Assembly (NCBI GenBank): GCA_016288705.1
Contig: JAEELB010000072.1
Coordinates: 1 to 64,000, forward strand
DNA from: Lachnospiraceae bacterium
Lineage (GTDB): Bacteria; Bacillota; Clostridia; Lachnospirales; Lachnospiraceae
Direction: 5' to 3'
DNA: 64,000 nt
How positions within the stretch are numbered: position 1 is the first letter of the stretch; the number at the start of each line of letters is the position of its first letter. Under the pieces are notes generated by a model. That model saw only the letters and a list, made by a program, of their open reading frames with translations, searched no databases and was not told where the DNA came from. This document shows positions 17,021-28,794 of this stretch, in pieces. The translations under genes were made by a program, and so were the position numbers.

Positions 17021-19024
17021 TTATTCGGTTGAATTGCGGCTGGACACCCGGTACTGCAGAGGTGTCATGCCAAACGCCTTTTTAAACGTCCTGTTGAAAT
17101 GCTCGACGTTCTGGTACCCTGTCTGATATGCGATCTCATCCACCCTAAGATCTGTTGTCTTTAAAAGTGTCCTGGCTTTCTTCATCCTGATCGATGCCAC
17201 CTGGGACACAAAGGTCCGTCCTGATTTGTCCTTGATGTACTTGGAGATATACGGCTCGGAAAGGTGGAATTCCCTTGCCACGCTCCCAAGGGTCACGGTC
17301 CTGTAATTGGACTGGATATAGGACATTATGGATTCCAGCCTGTCATTTACGGAAACGTTTTTATTTCCGGATATGGAGGGGAGCTTGTTCACAGCCACCG
17401 TCAGCGCGTGGATCGAGGCTTTGATTATATCCTCGTCCATGCCGGCGCCCCAGTACATGTATCCGTGACTTGTAATCCCCACGTAGGCCATGGCCTTCGA
17501 CGAAGATCCCCTGGAAAGAGCGTGCTCCTCATATACGGAGAGCTCGTAATCTATCTCAAAATACTGCTTTATCGTATTGCTGACCGCGTCCAGTCGCCCG
17601 TTTCCGGCCGCGTCCACAACTGCCGTGCGGCCTCTGGACTGTATGGTGGTCTCCGCCATGATCCCGTTCTCCTGACGGAAATGACATTCCGGGATACAGA
17701 AATAGGGAAGCGGCTCCACATATTCCTTCTGGAAAATATCGTACACAAGGCGCGGCGACAGCTCCTTGTGTTCCACATCGGATACGTGCTTCACGGCGTA
17801 TCCCACCTGCTCCCGCATCTTTTCCGGAAGGGAAATGCTGAAATTCTCCTTGAGGATATAGGCCACGCCGCCCTTTCCGGACTGGCTGTTTATCCTGATG
17901 ACGTCCGAATCGTAGGTGCGTCCGATATCCACCGGATCTATAGGCAGATAAGGCACGGTCCATACATCCGATCCGGTATCCTTCCTGTACGCCATTCCCT
18001 TTGAGATCGCATCCTGGTGCGAACCGGAAAACGCGGTGAACACCAGATCCCCGGCGTAGGGCTGTCTCTCGTAGACCCGCATGCCGGTAAGTCTCTCATA
18101 TACCTCACGGATGCCGGGCATGTCTGTGAAATCGAGTCCCGGATCCACGCCGTAGGAATAGAGGTTCATGGCAAGAGTGACGATATCCACGTTTCCCGTT
18201 CTCTCCCCGTTTCCGAAGAGAGTGCCTTCCACCCTGTCCGCTCCGGCAAGGACCGCAAGCTCGGCGTCCGCCACGCCGCAACCCCTGTCATTATGGGGAT
18301 GAATGCTGAGCACTACCCCGTCTCTGTTTACCAGATGTCTGTCCGCATATTCTATCTGAGATGCAAACACATGGGGCATGGCCGTCTCCACCGTTGCGGG
18401 CAGATTGATGATGGACTTGTGTTCCCTGTCGGGCTTCCACACATCCAGCACCGCGTTGCACACCTCTATGGCGTATTCCGTCTCCGTCCCGTGAAAACTT
18501 TCGGGGCTGTATTCGAACAGGAAATCCCCGTCAGTCTCATCCGAAAGCTCTTTCAGCAGCTTTGCCCCATCCACCGCCAGCTTCAGGATCTCATCCTTGT
18601 CTTTTTTGAAGACCTGCTCCCTCTGTGCAACGGATGTTGAATTGTAGAGATGGACCACAGCTCTCGGCGCTCCCTTTACGGCTTCAAAGGTGCGCCTGAT
18701 GATATGCTCTCTGGCCTGGGTCAGCACCTGCACGGTGACGTCATCCGGGATCATGTCCCTCTCGATGAGCGCCCGCATAAATGCGTATTCCGTTTCCGAA
18801 GCGGCGGGAAACCCCACTTCGATCTCCTTAAATCCGATCCTGAGAAGGAGCTGGAAGAACTCGATCTTCTCATCCAGACTCATGGGCTCTATCAGAGCCT
18901 GGTTCCCGTCTCTCAGATCCACGGAACACCATATGGGAGCCTTGTCATAATGGTCCTTTTTAACCCAGTCGTACGTTATGTCCTGAGGCAGGAAGTACTG
19001 CCTCATATACTTAGCTGCATTCAC
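17021..19024 (-). CDS. leuA: 2-isopropylmalate synthase fused to an AraC-family DNA-binding domain
   Basis: 667 residues in one unbroken frame. Residues about 30-400 are a 2-isopropylmalate synthase barrel: CSVDLRDGNQALIEPMS, IEVGFPAASETEY, the metal ligands SIHPHNDRGCG and EGTLFGNGERTGNVDI. About 430-555 match the C-terminal LeuA dimer domain that binds leucine in the family. From about 559 to the end is a complete AraC/XylS double helix-turn-helix: LGSVAREFHLSEPYISKYIK, then VDEIAYQTGYQNVEHFNRTF and KKAFGMTPLQYR. The first step of leucine synthesis is thus joined to a DNA-binding module. The protein could be a leucine-sensing autoregulator; that is inference. No other leu genes are nearby; pgi is upstream and transketolase 13 bases downstream. 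Start is GTG; an ATG at 19006 is an alternative. Confidence 0.9.
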   Translation of the reverse strand: MNAAKYMRQYFLPQDITYDWVKKDHYDKAPIWCSVDLRDGNQALIEPMSLDEKIEFFQLLLRIGFKEIEVGFPAASETEYAFMRALIERDMIPDDVTVQVLTQAREHIIRRTFEAVKGAPRAVVHLYNSTSVAQREQVFKKDKDEILKLAVDGAKLLKELSDETDGDFLFEYSPESFHGTETEYAIEVCNAVLDVWKPDREHKSIINLPATVETAMPHVFASQIEYADRHLVNRDGVVLSIHPHNDRGCGVADAELAVLAGADRVEGTLFGNGERTGNVDIVTLAMNLYSYGVDPGLDFTDMPGIREVYERLTGMRVYERQPYAGDLVFTAFSGSHQDAISKGMAYRKDTGSDVWTVPYLPIDPVDIGRTYDSDVIRINSQSGKGGVAYILKENFSISLPEKMREQVGYAVKHVSDVEHKELSPRLVYDIFQKEYVEPLPYFCIPECHFRQENGIMAETTIQSRGRTAVVDAAGNGRLDAVSNTIKQYFEIDYELSVYEEHALSRGSSSKAMAYVGITSHGYMYWGAGMDEDIIKASIHALTVAVNKLPSISGNKNVSVNDRLESIMSYIQSNYRTVTLGSVAREFHLSEPYISKYIKDKSGRTFVSQVASIRMKKARTLLKTTDLRVDEIAYQTGYQNVEHFNRTFKKAFGMTPLQYRVSSRNSTE

Positions 19025-19097
19025 GAATAAGATCCTTTTCCTTTCTGTTCTTTATGATCATCCTCCGGATACTGCAAAACCGCCTGCGGTCCGGATC

Positions 19098-20447
19098 TCA
19101 TAACCTCGCCTTGAGAGTCTCCGTCATTTCCTCATAGCCCGGCTTCCCCAGGAGGGCAAACATGTTCTTCTTGTAGCTCTCGACTCCCGGCTGGTTGAAG
19201 GGATTCACACCCAGGATATATCCGGATACGCCGCAGGCGTATTCAAAGAAATAGAAGAGAGCCCCTATGCTCTTTTCATCCATGTCCGGTATCTTCACCA
19301 TGAGGTTAGGCACGGAACCGTCGGTATGGGCCAGGATGGTGCCGTTCATTGCGGATTTATTGGCAAAATCCACTTCCTTTCCCGCCAGATACTTGAGGCC
19401 GTCCAGATCCGAATCAGCCTCGGGGATTATCAGGCTCCTGCGGCTCTTTTCAACATTTATCACCGTTTCGAACATGACCCTGGAACCGTCCTGGATAAAC
19501 TGCCCCATTGAGTGAAGGTCTGTGGTGAGGTCCACGGATGCGGGATAGATCCCTCTCTGATCCTTGCCTTCGGATTCGCCGTAGAGCTGCTTCCACCATT
19601 CGGAGACAAAGTGCAGTCCGGGCTCGTAATTCGCCAGTATCTCGACTGCCTTTCCCTTTCTGTGAAGTATGTTCCTTACGGAAGCGTAGAGCATGGAAGG
19701 ATTCTCCTCGTAAGGAGTCTTGAGGACTGCCTCTCTCTCCTCGGCCGCGCCCTTCATAAGAGCCTCTATATCAGCCCCGCTCACTGCTATGGGAAGCAGG
19801 CCGCAGGCGGTGAGGACGGAATATCTGCCGCCCACATCATCCGGGATCACGAAGGTCTCGTAGCCTTCATCATCGGACATGGTCCTGAGCGCGCCCTTCT
19901 CCCTGTCGGTAGTGCAGAAGATCCTGTCCTTTGCGCCTTCTTTTCCGTATTTCTCTATGAGCTTTTTCCTGAAAAACCTGTAGGAAATGCCGGGTTCCGT
20001 TGTAGTCCCGGACTTTGAGATCATATTTATCGAAAAATCCCTGTCCCCGACGAGATCCATGAGATCGGCGATATATGTGGGGCTCATGCTGTTTCCCACA
20101 AAGTAGATCTCGGGAGTCTTGCGGTCTTCCTTTGACTGCATATTGTAAAAGTTGTTTCTGAGAGCCTCAATGGCAGCTCTCGCTCCGAGATAGGATCCGC
20201 CGATGCCGATGACGATCAGGACTTCGGAATTGTCCTGTATCTTTTTTGCGGCTTTCTGTATCCGGGCAAATTCTTCCTTGTCGTAATCCACGGGAAGATC
20301 TATCCATCCCAGGAAATCGCTGCCTGCCCCGTCTCTGGAAATAAGGGTTTCTCTGGCGCTCTCCGCGGTCCTCTTCATGTTTGAGACCTCGTGTTCTCCC
20401 AGAAAACCTATCGCCTTGGAATAGTCAAATGTGATAATACCGCCCAT
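19098..20447 (-). CDS. pgi: Glucose-6-phosphate isomerase
   Basis: Interconverts glucose-6-phosphate and fructose-6-phosphate. 449 residues, the usual Firmicutes length. Visible: [18 protein letters not shown], the sugar-phosphate loop [49 protein letters not shown], and the C-terminal [16 protein letters not shown] carrying a catalytic lysine. AGGAGG lies 5 bases before the ATG. It is followed on the same strand by leuA and the transketolase/epimerase genes, so glycolysis and pentose phosphate enzymes are grouped here. Confidence 0.95.
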   Translation of the reverse strand: MGGIITFDYSKAIGFLGEHEVSNMKRTAESARETLISRDGAGSDFLGWIDLPVDYDKEEFARIQKAAKKIQDNSEVLIVIGIGGSYLGARAAIEALRNNFYNMQSKEDRKTPEIYFVGNSMSPTYIADLMDLVGDRDFSINMISKSGTTTEPGISYRFFRKKLIEKYGKEGAKDRIFCTTDREKGALRTMSDDEGYETFVIPDDVGGRYSVLTACGLLPIAVSGADIEALMKGAAEEREAVLKTPYEENPSMLYASVRNILHRKGKAVEILANYEPGLHFVSEWWKQLYGESEGKDQRGIYPASVDLTTDLHSMGQFIQDGSRVMFETVINVEKSRRSLIIPEADSDLDGLKYLAGKEVDFANKSAMNGTILAHTDGSVPNLMVKIPDMDEKSIGALFYFFEYACGVSGYILGVNPFNQPGVESYKKNMFALLGKPGYEEMTETLKARL

Positions 20448-20755
20448 GTAGCCCTCCTTTTTTGCACTTACCGGACCAAAAATGAGATCCCGCCCGGTGT
20501 CACATAAGAAGCCGCGGATCGCTCCGCGCCCGTCGTTCTGTCGATCATAACATAATTGATATTTTTTATCAACGTCTGCTTGCCGGTCCCAAATTTAATA
20601 AATAATTAATAGTTGTGTCATATTATATACATATTTCCTTGTTAGACTGTACTCGTGGCAGTTGGGTCACGCATTAGACAAGGATACCTTCATTTTTATA
20701 GATAACTTTCCCTCTTAAGGATTGAGCCGGCGGTTTATCCGCCGGCTCGATCCTT
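20448..20755. other. 308-bp gene-free AT-rich region between murG and pgi; possible small RNA
   Basis: No reading frame of note. An AT-rich stretch (about 20590-20635) contains TATTATATAC. It is followed by TCCTTGT at 20636-20642, which pairs with ACAAGGA at 20678-20684 (an inner CGTG/CACG pairs too), and then by the strong hairpin at 20719-20753. Together these could be a plus-strand small RNA of about 120 bases, but I see no convincing -35 box. The promoter for pgi should also lie here. Confidence 0.35.
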
Positions 20756-20757
20756 TT
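20719..20757 (+). terminator. 15-bp perfect hairpin next to the murG stop codon
   Basis: The stem runs from 20719 to 20733 and pairs with 20739-20753 around the loop TTTAT, with a single T-G wobble and core GAGCCGGCGG/CCGCCGGCTC. On the plus strand TTTTAT follows; on the minus strand no U-run follows. It could end murG transcription on the minus strand or end a plus-strand small RNA. Confidence 0.6.
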
Positions 20758-21832
20758 ATCTCCCTTTTATCGCTTCTCTGATCACTTCCATGACCTTTGC
20801 CTGGGAATCGACCACCGGACTCTCGGCCATCCTGGCCTCATATTTTTTACGATCCCTCCACAACTCCGCTATCTTCTCCAGCAGATATCTGTGAGTCAGA
20901 TCGTCCTCGTCCACAACTATGGAGTATCCGGCTTTTTCGAAGGATTTTGCGTTCAGTATCTGATCCCCCCTGCTCTGGGCAAGGGTCAGGGGGATAAGGA
21001 TATTCGGCTTTCTGAGAGCCAGCAGCTCCCCTATGGCGTTGGCTCCGGCTCTTGAGATCACCACGTCCGCGGCGGCGAAGAGATCCGGAAGCTCATCCGT
21101 AAGATATTCAAACTGCTTGTATCCCGGCTTTGTCAGGAGGAGATTGTCTATCTTTCCTTCACCTGCCACGTGGGCCACATCGTATCCGGGCAGGAGTTCG
21201 GGAAGCACGCCCCTCACGGCTTCATTTACGGCTACGGACCCCTGGGATCCCCCGATCACCATAAGGACCGGCTTCTGGCCGTCAAAACCGCACAGTTCAA
21301 GGCCTCTCCTCTTGCTGCCCTGGAAAAGCTCCCGCCTGATGGGCATCCCCGTCAGCACTGCCTTTGCAGGCGGCAATAAGGACATGGTCTCGGGAAAATT
21401 GCAGCAGACTTTCTCCGCGACGGGGACGCACAGCTTGTTTGCCAGTCCCAGGGTCATATCTCCCTCGTGGATCACACATGGGACCTTAAGGCTCGCAGCC
21501 GCCCTGACCACGGGGACCGCCACAAAACCGCCCTTCGAAAACAGACCTACCGGTTTTATCTTTTTGATCAGCTTCCGGGCCTGCCTCATTCCCATAAAGA
21601 CCCTGAAAGGATCCGAGAAATTCTTGGGATCGAAGTACCGTCTGAATTTGCCTGTGGACACTCCGTAGTAGGGTATCCCCTGCTCCTCCATAAGCCGCTT
21701 TTCTATTCCCGATATGGATCCGATATAGATGGGCTCAAGCCCCTCGTCCCGGATGTAAGGGAGAAGCGCCAGATTCGCAGTCACATGTCCTGCCGAACCG
21801 CCTCCTGTCAATATAAACTTGCGAGATTCCAC
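20756..21832 (-). CDS. murG: UDP-GlcNAc:lipid I GlcNAc transferase
   Basis: Adds N-acetylglucosamine to lipid I to make lipid II on the inner face of the membrane. 358 residues with the glycine-rich ILTGGGSAGHVTANLALLP near the start, CVIHEGDMTLGLANKLC, the second-domain loop VIGGSQGSVAVNEAV, and the donor-binding VISRAGANAIGELLALRKPNILIPL. It resembles the Clostridia type of MurG. It begins 3 bases after the stop of the zinc-ribbon/SH3 protein gene, at the end of the gyrB-gyrA run. No other peptidoglycan genes are adjacent. Confidence 0.92.
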   Translation of the reverse strand: MESRKFILTGGGSAGHVTANLALLPYIRDEGLEPIYIGSISGIEKRLMEEQGIPYYGVSTGKFRRYFDPKNFSDPFRVFMGMRQARKLIKKIKPVGLFSKGGFVAVPVVRAAASLKVPCVIHEGDMTLGLANKLCVPVAEKVCCNFPETMSLLPPAKAVLTGMPIRRELFQGSKRRGLELCGFDGQKPVLMVIGGSQGSVAVNEAVRGVLPELLPGYDVAHVAGEGKIDNLLLTKPGYKQFEYLTDELPDLFAAADVVISRAGANAIGELLALRKPNILIPLTLAQSRGDQILNAKSFEKAGYSIVVDEDDLTHRYLLEKIAELWRDRKKYEARMAESPVVDSQAKVMEVIREAIKGR

Positions 21833-21835
21833 CTT

Positions 21836-22759
21836 CTACTCTCCTGTCGTTTCCTGAACCTGTACCAAGCTTGAAGAAATATATCCTTCCTCCTGCTGCC
21901 CGTCCCGGGAATATATTATCCTGACCCAGTCCCTGTTTTCCGAATAACCGAGGAAATCATAGGTATCCCCCGTGCCGGTGGTACCGATAATGTTGTCTTC
22001 TTCCTTTGTGGGCGACGACCTCACATTGGCTTTCGTGGAGGTGACGTAGACCGTTCCGAGAACAGGAGACAGGATCTCCTCCTTTGGCCCTTCGGCTCCC
22101 ATTGTCGGGAGCATGACGGTTCCTGCCGTCTCTCCCGCCGATGATTCCATAGCGCCGTTTTTCTTTCCCGATTTCATGAACTGCATTATGACCACCATCA
22201 GGATCGCCGCTACTATGGCGGCTCCCACAAGTATCATGGCTATCATTATGCCTTTGTCCGTCGCATCCTCTTCCTCGTCGTCATAATCGTAGTCGTCCCT
22301 CTCCCGCATCTCCCTTATCCGGACTTCACTTCTGCGATGAGGCTGTTCCGGCGGTCTCCCGGGCTGCGGCTGCCTGCCGCCCCTTTGGGGCCGGGGCGCC
22401 TCATCCTTCTCCCTGAAGATATTGGTGGCAGACACATGCTCCTGCCTGTCCCGGGATTTTACGGAATGGGCGGCCTCTGCGATTATGTTCTTTTCCACCT
22501 CTTCAAAGGGGATCTCTTTTGTCTCCAGTTCCCTGATGGGAGGGACGTCGTCCTCGGGCTCCTCATCCTCAGGGTCATCCTGATCCGCGGTGAAAACCGT
22601 TTCATTGACCGATTTTCCGCAGCTCTGGCAGAATCTGGCCCCGGGTCTGAGCATTGCGTTGCAGTGGGGGCATCTCCCCTCCTTTACCTGTTTCGCTCCG
22701 CAGACAGGACAGAAAGTATCGGTATCCAGGAGCTCTGCGTTACATTGAGAGCACCTCAT
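21836..22759 (-). CDS. Membrane protein with two zinc ribbons and a C-terminal SH3-like domain
   Basis: 307 residues. Two zinc ribbons at the N-terminus (CSQCNAELLDTDTFCPVCG and CPHCNAMLRPGARFCQSCG), an acidic then basic disordered linker (about 60-165), one membrane helix (IAMILVGAAIVAAILMVVIM, about 172-192), and a C-terminal SH3b domain (about 230-302) with STKANVRSSPTKEEDN and EGYISSSLVQV. The SH3 domain should face outside and may bind peptidoglycan; the ribbons stay inside. The gene starts one base after the gyrA stop, so it is translationally linked to gyrA, and is followed by murG after 3 bases. Exact function unknown. Confidence 0.75.
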   Translation of the reverse strand: MRCSQCNAELLDTDTFCPVCGAKQVKEGRCPHCNAMLRPGARFCQSCGKSVNETVFTADQDDPEDEEPEDDVPPIRELETKEIPFEEVEKNIIAEAAHSVKSRDRQEHVSATNIFREKDEAPRPQRGGRQPQPGRPPEQPHRRSEVRIREMRERDDYDYDDEEEDATDKGIMIAMILVGAAIVAAILMVVIMQFMKSGKKNGAMESSAGETAGTVMLPTMGAEGPKEEILSPVLGTVYVTSTKANVRSSPTKEEDNIIGTTGTGDTYDFLGYSENRDWVRIIYSRDGQQEEGYISSSLVQVQETTGE

Positions 22760-22760
22760 T

Positions 22761-25328
22761 TCAATTTACTCCTCCGTTGGGATCCGCCGACGGGGAAGAT
22801 CCATCGGAACCCTGTCCTTCGCCCTCGCCTTCAGGGGAAGCCTGATCTCCCGCATTTTCTTCTTCCTCTATTTCCTCTCTGACCTTGGCTATCTTTGCGA
22901 CGCGGACATCCTTGTCCAGCCTGATGAGCTTTACGCCTGACGCCCCCCTGGACAGCACCCTTATATCGCCCATCCTGATCTGGATGATTATCCCGGCGGT
23001 GGTGATTATCATGATCTCATGCTCATCATCCACTGCCTTTACTCCCACCACGGACCCGGTCTTTTCGGTGATCCTGTAACACATTATCCCCTGACCGCCC
23101 CTGTGGTGTGGTGTGAACTGGTCGAGAGCGCTTCTCTTGCCCATGCCGTTTTCGCTGACTATGAGAAGCGACGACCCCTGGGAGGTGATCTGCACTCCTA
23201 TGACTTCATCGCCTTCTTTAAGCCTGATGCCCCTTACGCCGCGCGCGGTCCTGCCCATGGGGCGCACTTCCTTTTCATTGAACCGCATACACATGCCGTT
23301 CTTTGTCACGATGAAGATGTCCTCTGTCTCATCGGTGCTCTTGACCTCTATCAGTTCATCATCCTCGTCCAGATTTATCATCCTGAGGCCGTTCTTCATT
23401 ATCCTTGAGAACTGGGACATGGGAGTCTTCTTCACCACTCCCTTCTTTGTCACCATGAAGATGTTCCTGGTCTCGGAATACTCCGTGATGGGTATCATGG
23501 CTGTGATCTTTTCGTCCGGCTGGAGATTCAGAAGGTTCACCACAGCCGTTCCCCTGGCGGCCCTTCCCGCCTCGGGTATCTGATAAGTCTTGAGCCTGTA
23601 TGCCCTACCCTTGTCCGTACAGAACATGATATAGCTGTGAGTGCCGGTCATGAGGAGATCTTCGATATAGTCGTCTTCGATGGTGGTCATCCCCTTTACG
23701 CCCCGGCCCCCGCGGTGCTGGGCGGAGAACTCGCTGCTCTCCATCCTCTTTACATACCCCAGGGAGGTCATGGCTATCACAGCGTTTTCATTGGGGACCA
23801 GATCCTCTGTCTCTATCTCTCCCTCGTAGTACCCTATGCGGCTTCTCCTCTCATCCCCGAAGGTTTCGGCCAGGACATTGATCTCGTCCTTTATCACGTT
23901 CAGGAGTTTATTATTGTCCGCAAGGATCTCCCTGAAATAGGCTATCTTTTTCAGGAGCTCCTCATGCTCCGCTTCCAGCTTCTCCCTTTCAAGTCCGGTC
24001 AGGGCGCGGAGTCTCATCTCCACGATGGCGTTCGACTGTTTCTCGGAGAGACCGAACCTCTCCTCCAGTCTCTGTCTGGCTTCGGCGGGAGTTTTTGAAC
24101 TCCTGATGATCCTGATGACCTCGTCGATATTGTCAAGAGCGATGAGAAGTCCCTGCAGTATGTGATCCCGCTCCTCCGCCTTGTTAAGGTCGAACTTCGT
24201 CCTTCTGGTCACCACATCTTCCTGGTGACGAATGTATTCGGTAAGGGTATCCTTCAGAGTCAGTATCTTCGGCTCGTTATTTACAAGGGCGAGCATAATG
24301 ATGCCGAAGGTGCTCTGCATCTCCGTATGTTTCCAGAGCTTGTTCAGGATGATGTTCGGATTCGCGTCGCGGCGGCACTCGATGACCACCCTCATGCCCT
24401 CGCGGCTGGTCTCGTCCCGAAGGTCCGTGATGCCGTCTATCTTCTTGTCCTTCACAAGGTCCGCGATCTTCCTTATGAGATTGGCCTTATTCACCATGTA
24501 AGGAAGCTCCGTCACAAGGATACGGGTCTTTCCGTTAGGCATGGTCTCCATATCCGTCACTGCGCGGACCGTGACCTTTCCCCTGCCTGTCCTGTAGGCT
24601 TCCTGTGCTCCGGCGGTTCCCATTATTATACCTCCGGTGGGGAAGTCCGGAGCGGGCACCAGCTTCATGATCTCCTCGGGCTCCGTTTCACGGCCTTCCT
24701 CCGTGCGGTTCCTGATCATCAGATCCACCGCGCTTACCACCTCCCTAAGGTTGTGAGGCGGGATATTCGTAGCCATTCCCACAGCTATGCCGTTGGTGCC
24801 GTTCACCAGGAGGTTCGGGTATCTGGACGGCAGGACCACCGGTTCCTTTTCGGTTTCGTCGAAGTTGGGGATGAAGTCCACCGTGTCCTTATTGATATCA
24901 GCAAGCATCTCCATGCTGATCTTCGAAAGCCTGGCCTCGGTATATCGCATTGCAGCCGCGCCGTCCCCGTCGACTGAACCGAAATTCCCGTGTCCGTCCA
25001 CCAGAGGATACCTGGTGTTCCAGTCCTGAGCCATATTTACCAAAGCCCCGTAGATCGAGGAATCGCCATGGGGATGATATTTACCCATGGTGTCACCGAC
25101 GATCCTGGCGCACTTCCTGTGAGGTTTGTCAGGCGTGTTGTTCAGTTCCGTCATGGAGAACAGGATCCTGCGCTGCACAGGCTTCAAACCGTCCCTCACG
25201 TCCGGTATGGCACGGGACGCGATGACGCTCATTGCGTAGTCGATGTAGTTCTCCTCCATCTTCTTCTTGAGGTCTACATCCTCGATCCTGTCAAAGGTTA
25301 TGCCGTTCTTCTCTTCATTCTCAGCCAT
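22761..25328 (-). CDS. gyrA: DNA gyrase subunit A
   Basis: 855 residues. The breakage-reunion domain has the quinolone region HPHGDSSIYGALVNMAQ and the catalytic tyrosine in AAMRYTEARLSKIS. The C-terminal beta-pinwheel carries the GyrA-box equivalent QHRGGRGVKGM, which marks it as gyrase rather than topoisomerase IV. It ends in a long acidic/glycine tail (EEIEEEENAGDQASPEGEGE). It introduces negative supercoils with GyrB, encoded about 100 bases upstream on the same strand. AAAGGAAG precedes the ATG. Confidence 0.97.
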   Translation of the reverse strand: MAENEEKNGITFDRIEDVDLKKKMEENYIDYAMSVIASRAIPDVRDGLKPVQRRILFSMTELNNTPDKPHRKCARIVGDTMGKYHPHGDSSIYGALVNMAQDWNTRYPLVDGHGNFGSVDGDGAAAMRYTEARLSKISMEMLADINKDTVDFIPNFDETEKEPVVLPSRYPNLLVNGTNGIAVGMATNIPPHNLREVVSAVDLMIRNRTEEGRETEPEEIMKLVPAPDFPTGGIIMGTAGAQEAYRTGRGKVTVRAVTDMETMPNGKTRILVTELPYMVNKANLIRKIADLVKDKKIDGITDLRDETSREGMRVVIECRRDANPNIILNKLWKHTEMQSTFGIIMLALVNNEPKILTLKDTLTEYIRHQEDVVTRRTKFDLNKAEERDHILQGLLIALDNIDEVIRIIRSSKTPAEARQRLEERFGLSEKQSNAIVEMRLRALTGLEREKLEAEHEELLKKIAYFREILADNNKLLNVIKDEINVLAETFGDERRSRIGYYEGEIETEDLVPNENAVIAMTSLGYVKRMESSEFSAQHRGGRGVKGMTTIEDDYIEDLLMTGTHSYIMFCTDKGRAYRLKTYQIPEAGRAARGTAVVNLLNLQPDEKITAMIPITEYSETRNIFMVTKKGVVKKTPMSQFSRIMKNGLRMINLDEDDELIEVKSTDETEDIFIVTKNGMCMRFNEKEVRPMGRTARGVRGIRLKEGDEVIGVQITSQGSSLLIVSENGMGKRSALDQFTPHHRGGQGIMCYRITEKTGSVVGVKAVDDEHEIMIITTAGIIIQIRMGDIRVLSRGASGVKLIRLDKDVRVAKIAKVREEIEEEENAGDQASPEGEGEGQGSDGSSPSADPNGGVN

Positions 25329-25430
25329 TTTCTTCCTTTCGCACGTCTATGCCTGAATGTGAATGCTTACAGTTTTACCTCACTCATAAGCCTCTCTGAT
25401 CATAATAAACTTCAAACCCTGATCCGAACT

Positions 25431-27449
<2,019 letters not shown>

Positions 27450-27491
27450 TCACGTTTTTCACTGTTCCGGTGCCGGTAACCCCTGATGGAT

Positions 27492-28577
27492 CTAAGCCGT
27501 ATCTATTGTCACTGTTCCTTCTTCCACTCTGAAAGACCTTTTATATTCCAGATGTCCCTTTATGTTCTGTATGTCCGTACAGGTTATCAGGGTCTGCATA
27601 TCTCCTATGGAACTTAAAAGCTGTCTCTGTCTCTCACTGTCCAGCTCGGAAAGCACGTCATCCAGCAGGAGAACGGGAGGTTCCCCTCCTTTATCCTTCA
27701 CCATCTCAGTCTCCGCAAGCTTGAGAGACAGGGCTGCAGTCCTGATCTGTCCCTGGGAGCCGAATTTCCTCAGGTTCTGCTCGTTCGAAATGACCGCAAT
27801 ATCATCCCTGTGGGGACCTGCGTTGGTCCTTCCGGAATAAATGTCCCTTTCCCTGTTTGAGCGCATCTTTTCGGCATAATCCGTAACTTCTACATCAGGT
27901 TCATACTTCATGATGAGCAGTTCCCTGCCTGATGTGAGATCCATGTGAAGGGAACTGGCCTTTATGCTGATCTCATTCAGAAACTCAGCCCTGCGCCTTA
28001 TCACTCTGCTCCCGTAATCAATGGTCTGCTCATCGATGATATCAAGAGTCGTTCTGTAGCCCGGAGTCTCTCTGATCTTTTCCAGAAGCTTTGTCCTCTG
28101 GGCGATCAGTTTGTTGTAGGCGCTCAGATCGTTCAGATAAGTCCTGTCTGTCTGACAAAGCTGAATATCCATGAACCTTCTTCTTTCGGAAGGCCCGTTT
28201 TTTATGATCCCGAGATCCTCGGGAGAAAAGAAGACCACTCTCAGATTTCCTATGTAGTCGGCAGCTCTTTTCTGCCTCTGCCCGTCTATCGCAAGTGATT
28301 TCTTTCCGCCGGCTCTCATGTGGACATCGAGCCTCACCGGTATGCCCTTTTGTCTTACGATGCCCCTTATATGGGCTTCCTCCTGACCGAAGTGCACCAT
28401 CTCCCTGTCCTTTGAGCTTTTATGGGATTTCGTCAGGGCGCACACACAAATGGCTTCCAGAATATTTGTCTTTCCCTGGGCGTTTTTTCCGAAGAAAATA
28501 TCCGTACCTCCCGAAAGATCGATATGCTGGGATTCATAATTTCTGAATCCGGATATATCCAGACTCTCAAGGATCAT
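27492..28577 (-). CDS. recF: DNA replication and repair protein RecF
   Basis: 361 residues. Walker A FFGKNAQGKTNILEAICV, the DF/SMC-type signature FGSQGQIRTAALSLKLAE, and Walker B PPVLLLDDVLSELDSERQ. RecF binds gapped DNA and helps load RecA with RecO and RecR. Its start overlaps the end of the S4-domain gene by 11 bases, so translation of the dnaN-yaaA-recF trio is coupled. gyrB follows after about 87 bases. Confidence 0.96.
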   Translation of the reverse strand: MILESLDISGFRNYESQHIDLSGGTDIFFGKNAQGKTNILEAICVCALTKSHKSSKDREMVHFGQEEAHIRGIVRQKGIPVRLDVHMRAGGKKSLAIDGQRQKRAADYIGNLRVVFFSPEDLGIIKNGPSERRRFMDIQLCQTDRTYLNDLSAYNKLIAQRTKLLEKIRETPGYRTTLDIIDEQTIDYGSRVIRRRAEFLNEISIKASSLHMDLTSGRELLIMKYEPDVEVTDYAEKMRSNRERDIYSGRTNAGPHRDDIAVISNEQNLRKFGSQGQIRTAALSLKLAETEMVKDKGGEPPVLLLDDVLSELDSERQRQLLSSIGDMQTLITCTDIQNIKGHLEYKRSFRVEEGTVTIDTA

Positions 28578-28794
28578 GGCTCTCTACTGTCACCGTAATA
28601 CCTTCAAACGAGATCTTATCTCCTCCTTTGATCTTATGTCCCCTCTCTCTGCACACTTCCCCGTTCACCGCGACAAGACCCTCCTGTATCACAAGCTTCG
28701 CCTCGGCGCCGCTCTGGACAAGGTCTGATTTTTTTAGGGCCTGTCCCAGTTTGATGGAATCGTCTGAAATTGTGATCTTCCTGTCAGTCGACAT
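28567..28794 (-). CDS. yaaA: S4-domain RNA-binding protein (YaaA/RlbA type)
   Basis: 75 residues consisting of one S4 domain: SIKLGQALKKSDLVQSGAEA, VIQEGLVAVNGEVCRERG and HKIKGGDKISFEG. In Bacillus the equivalent gene lies between dnaN and recF and its product is linked to ribosome assembly. Here it overlaps the end of dnaN by 11 bases and the start of recF by 11 bases, the same conserved position. Confidence 0.92.
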   Translation of the reverse strand: MSTDRKITISDDSIKLGQALKKSDLVQSGAEAKLVIQEGLVAVNGEVCRERGHKIKGGDKISFEGITVTVESHDP

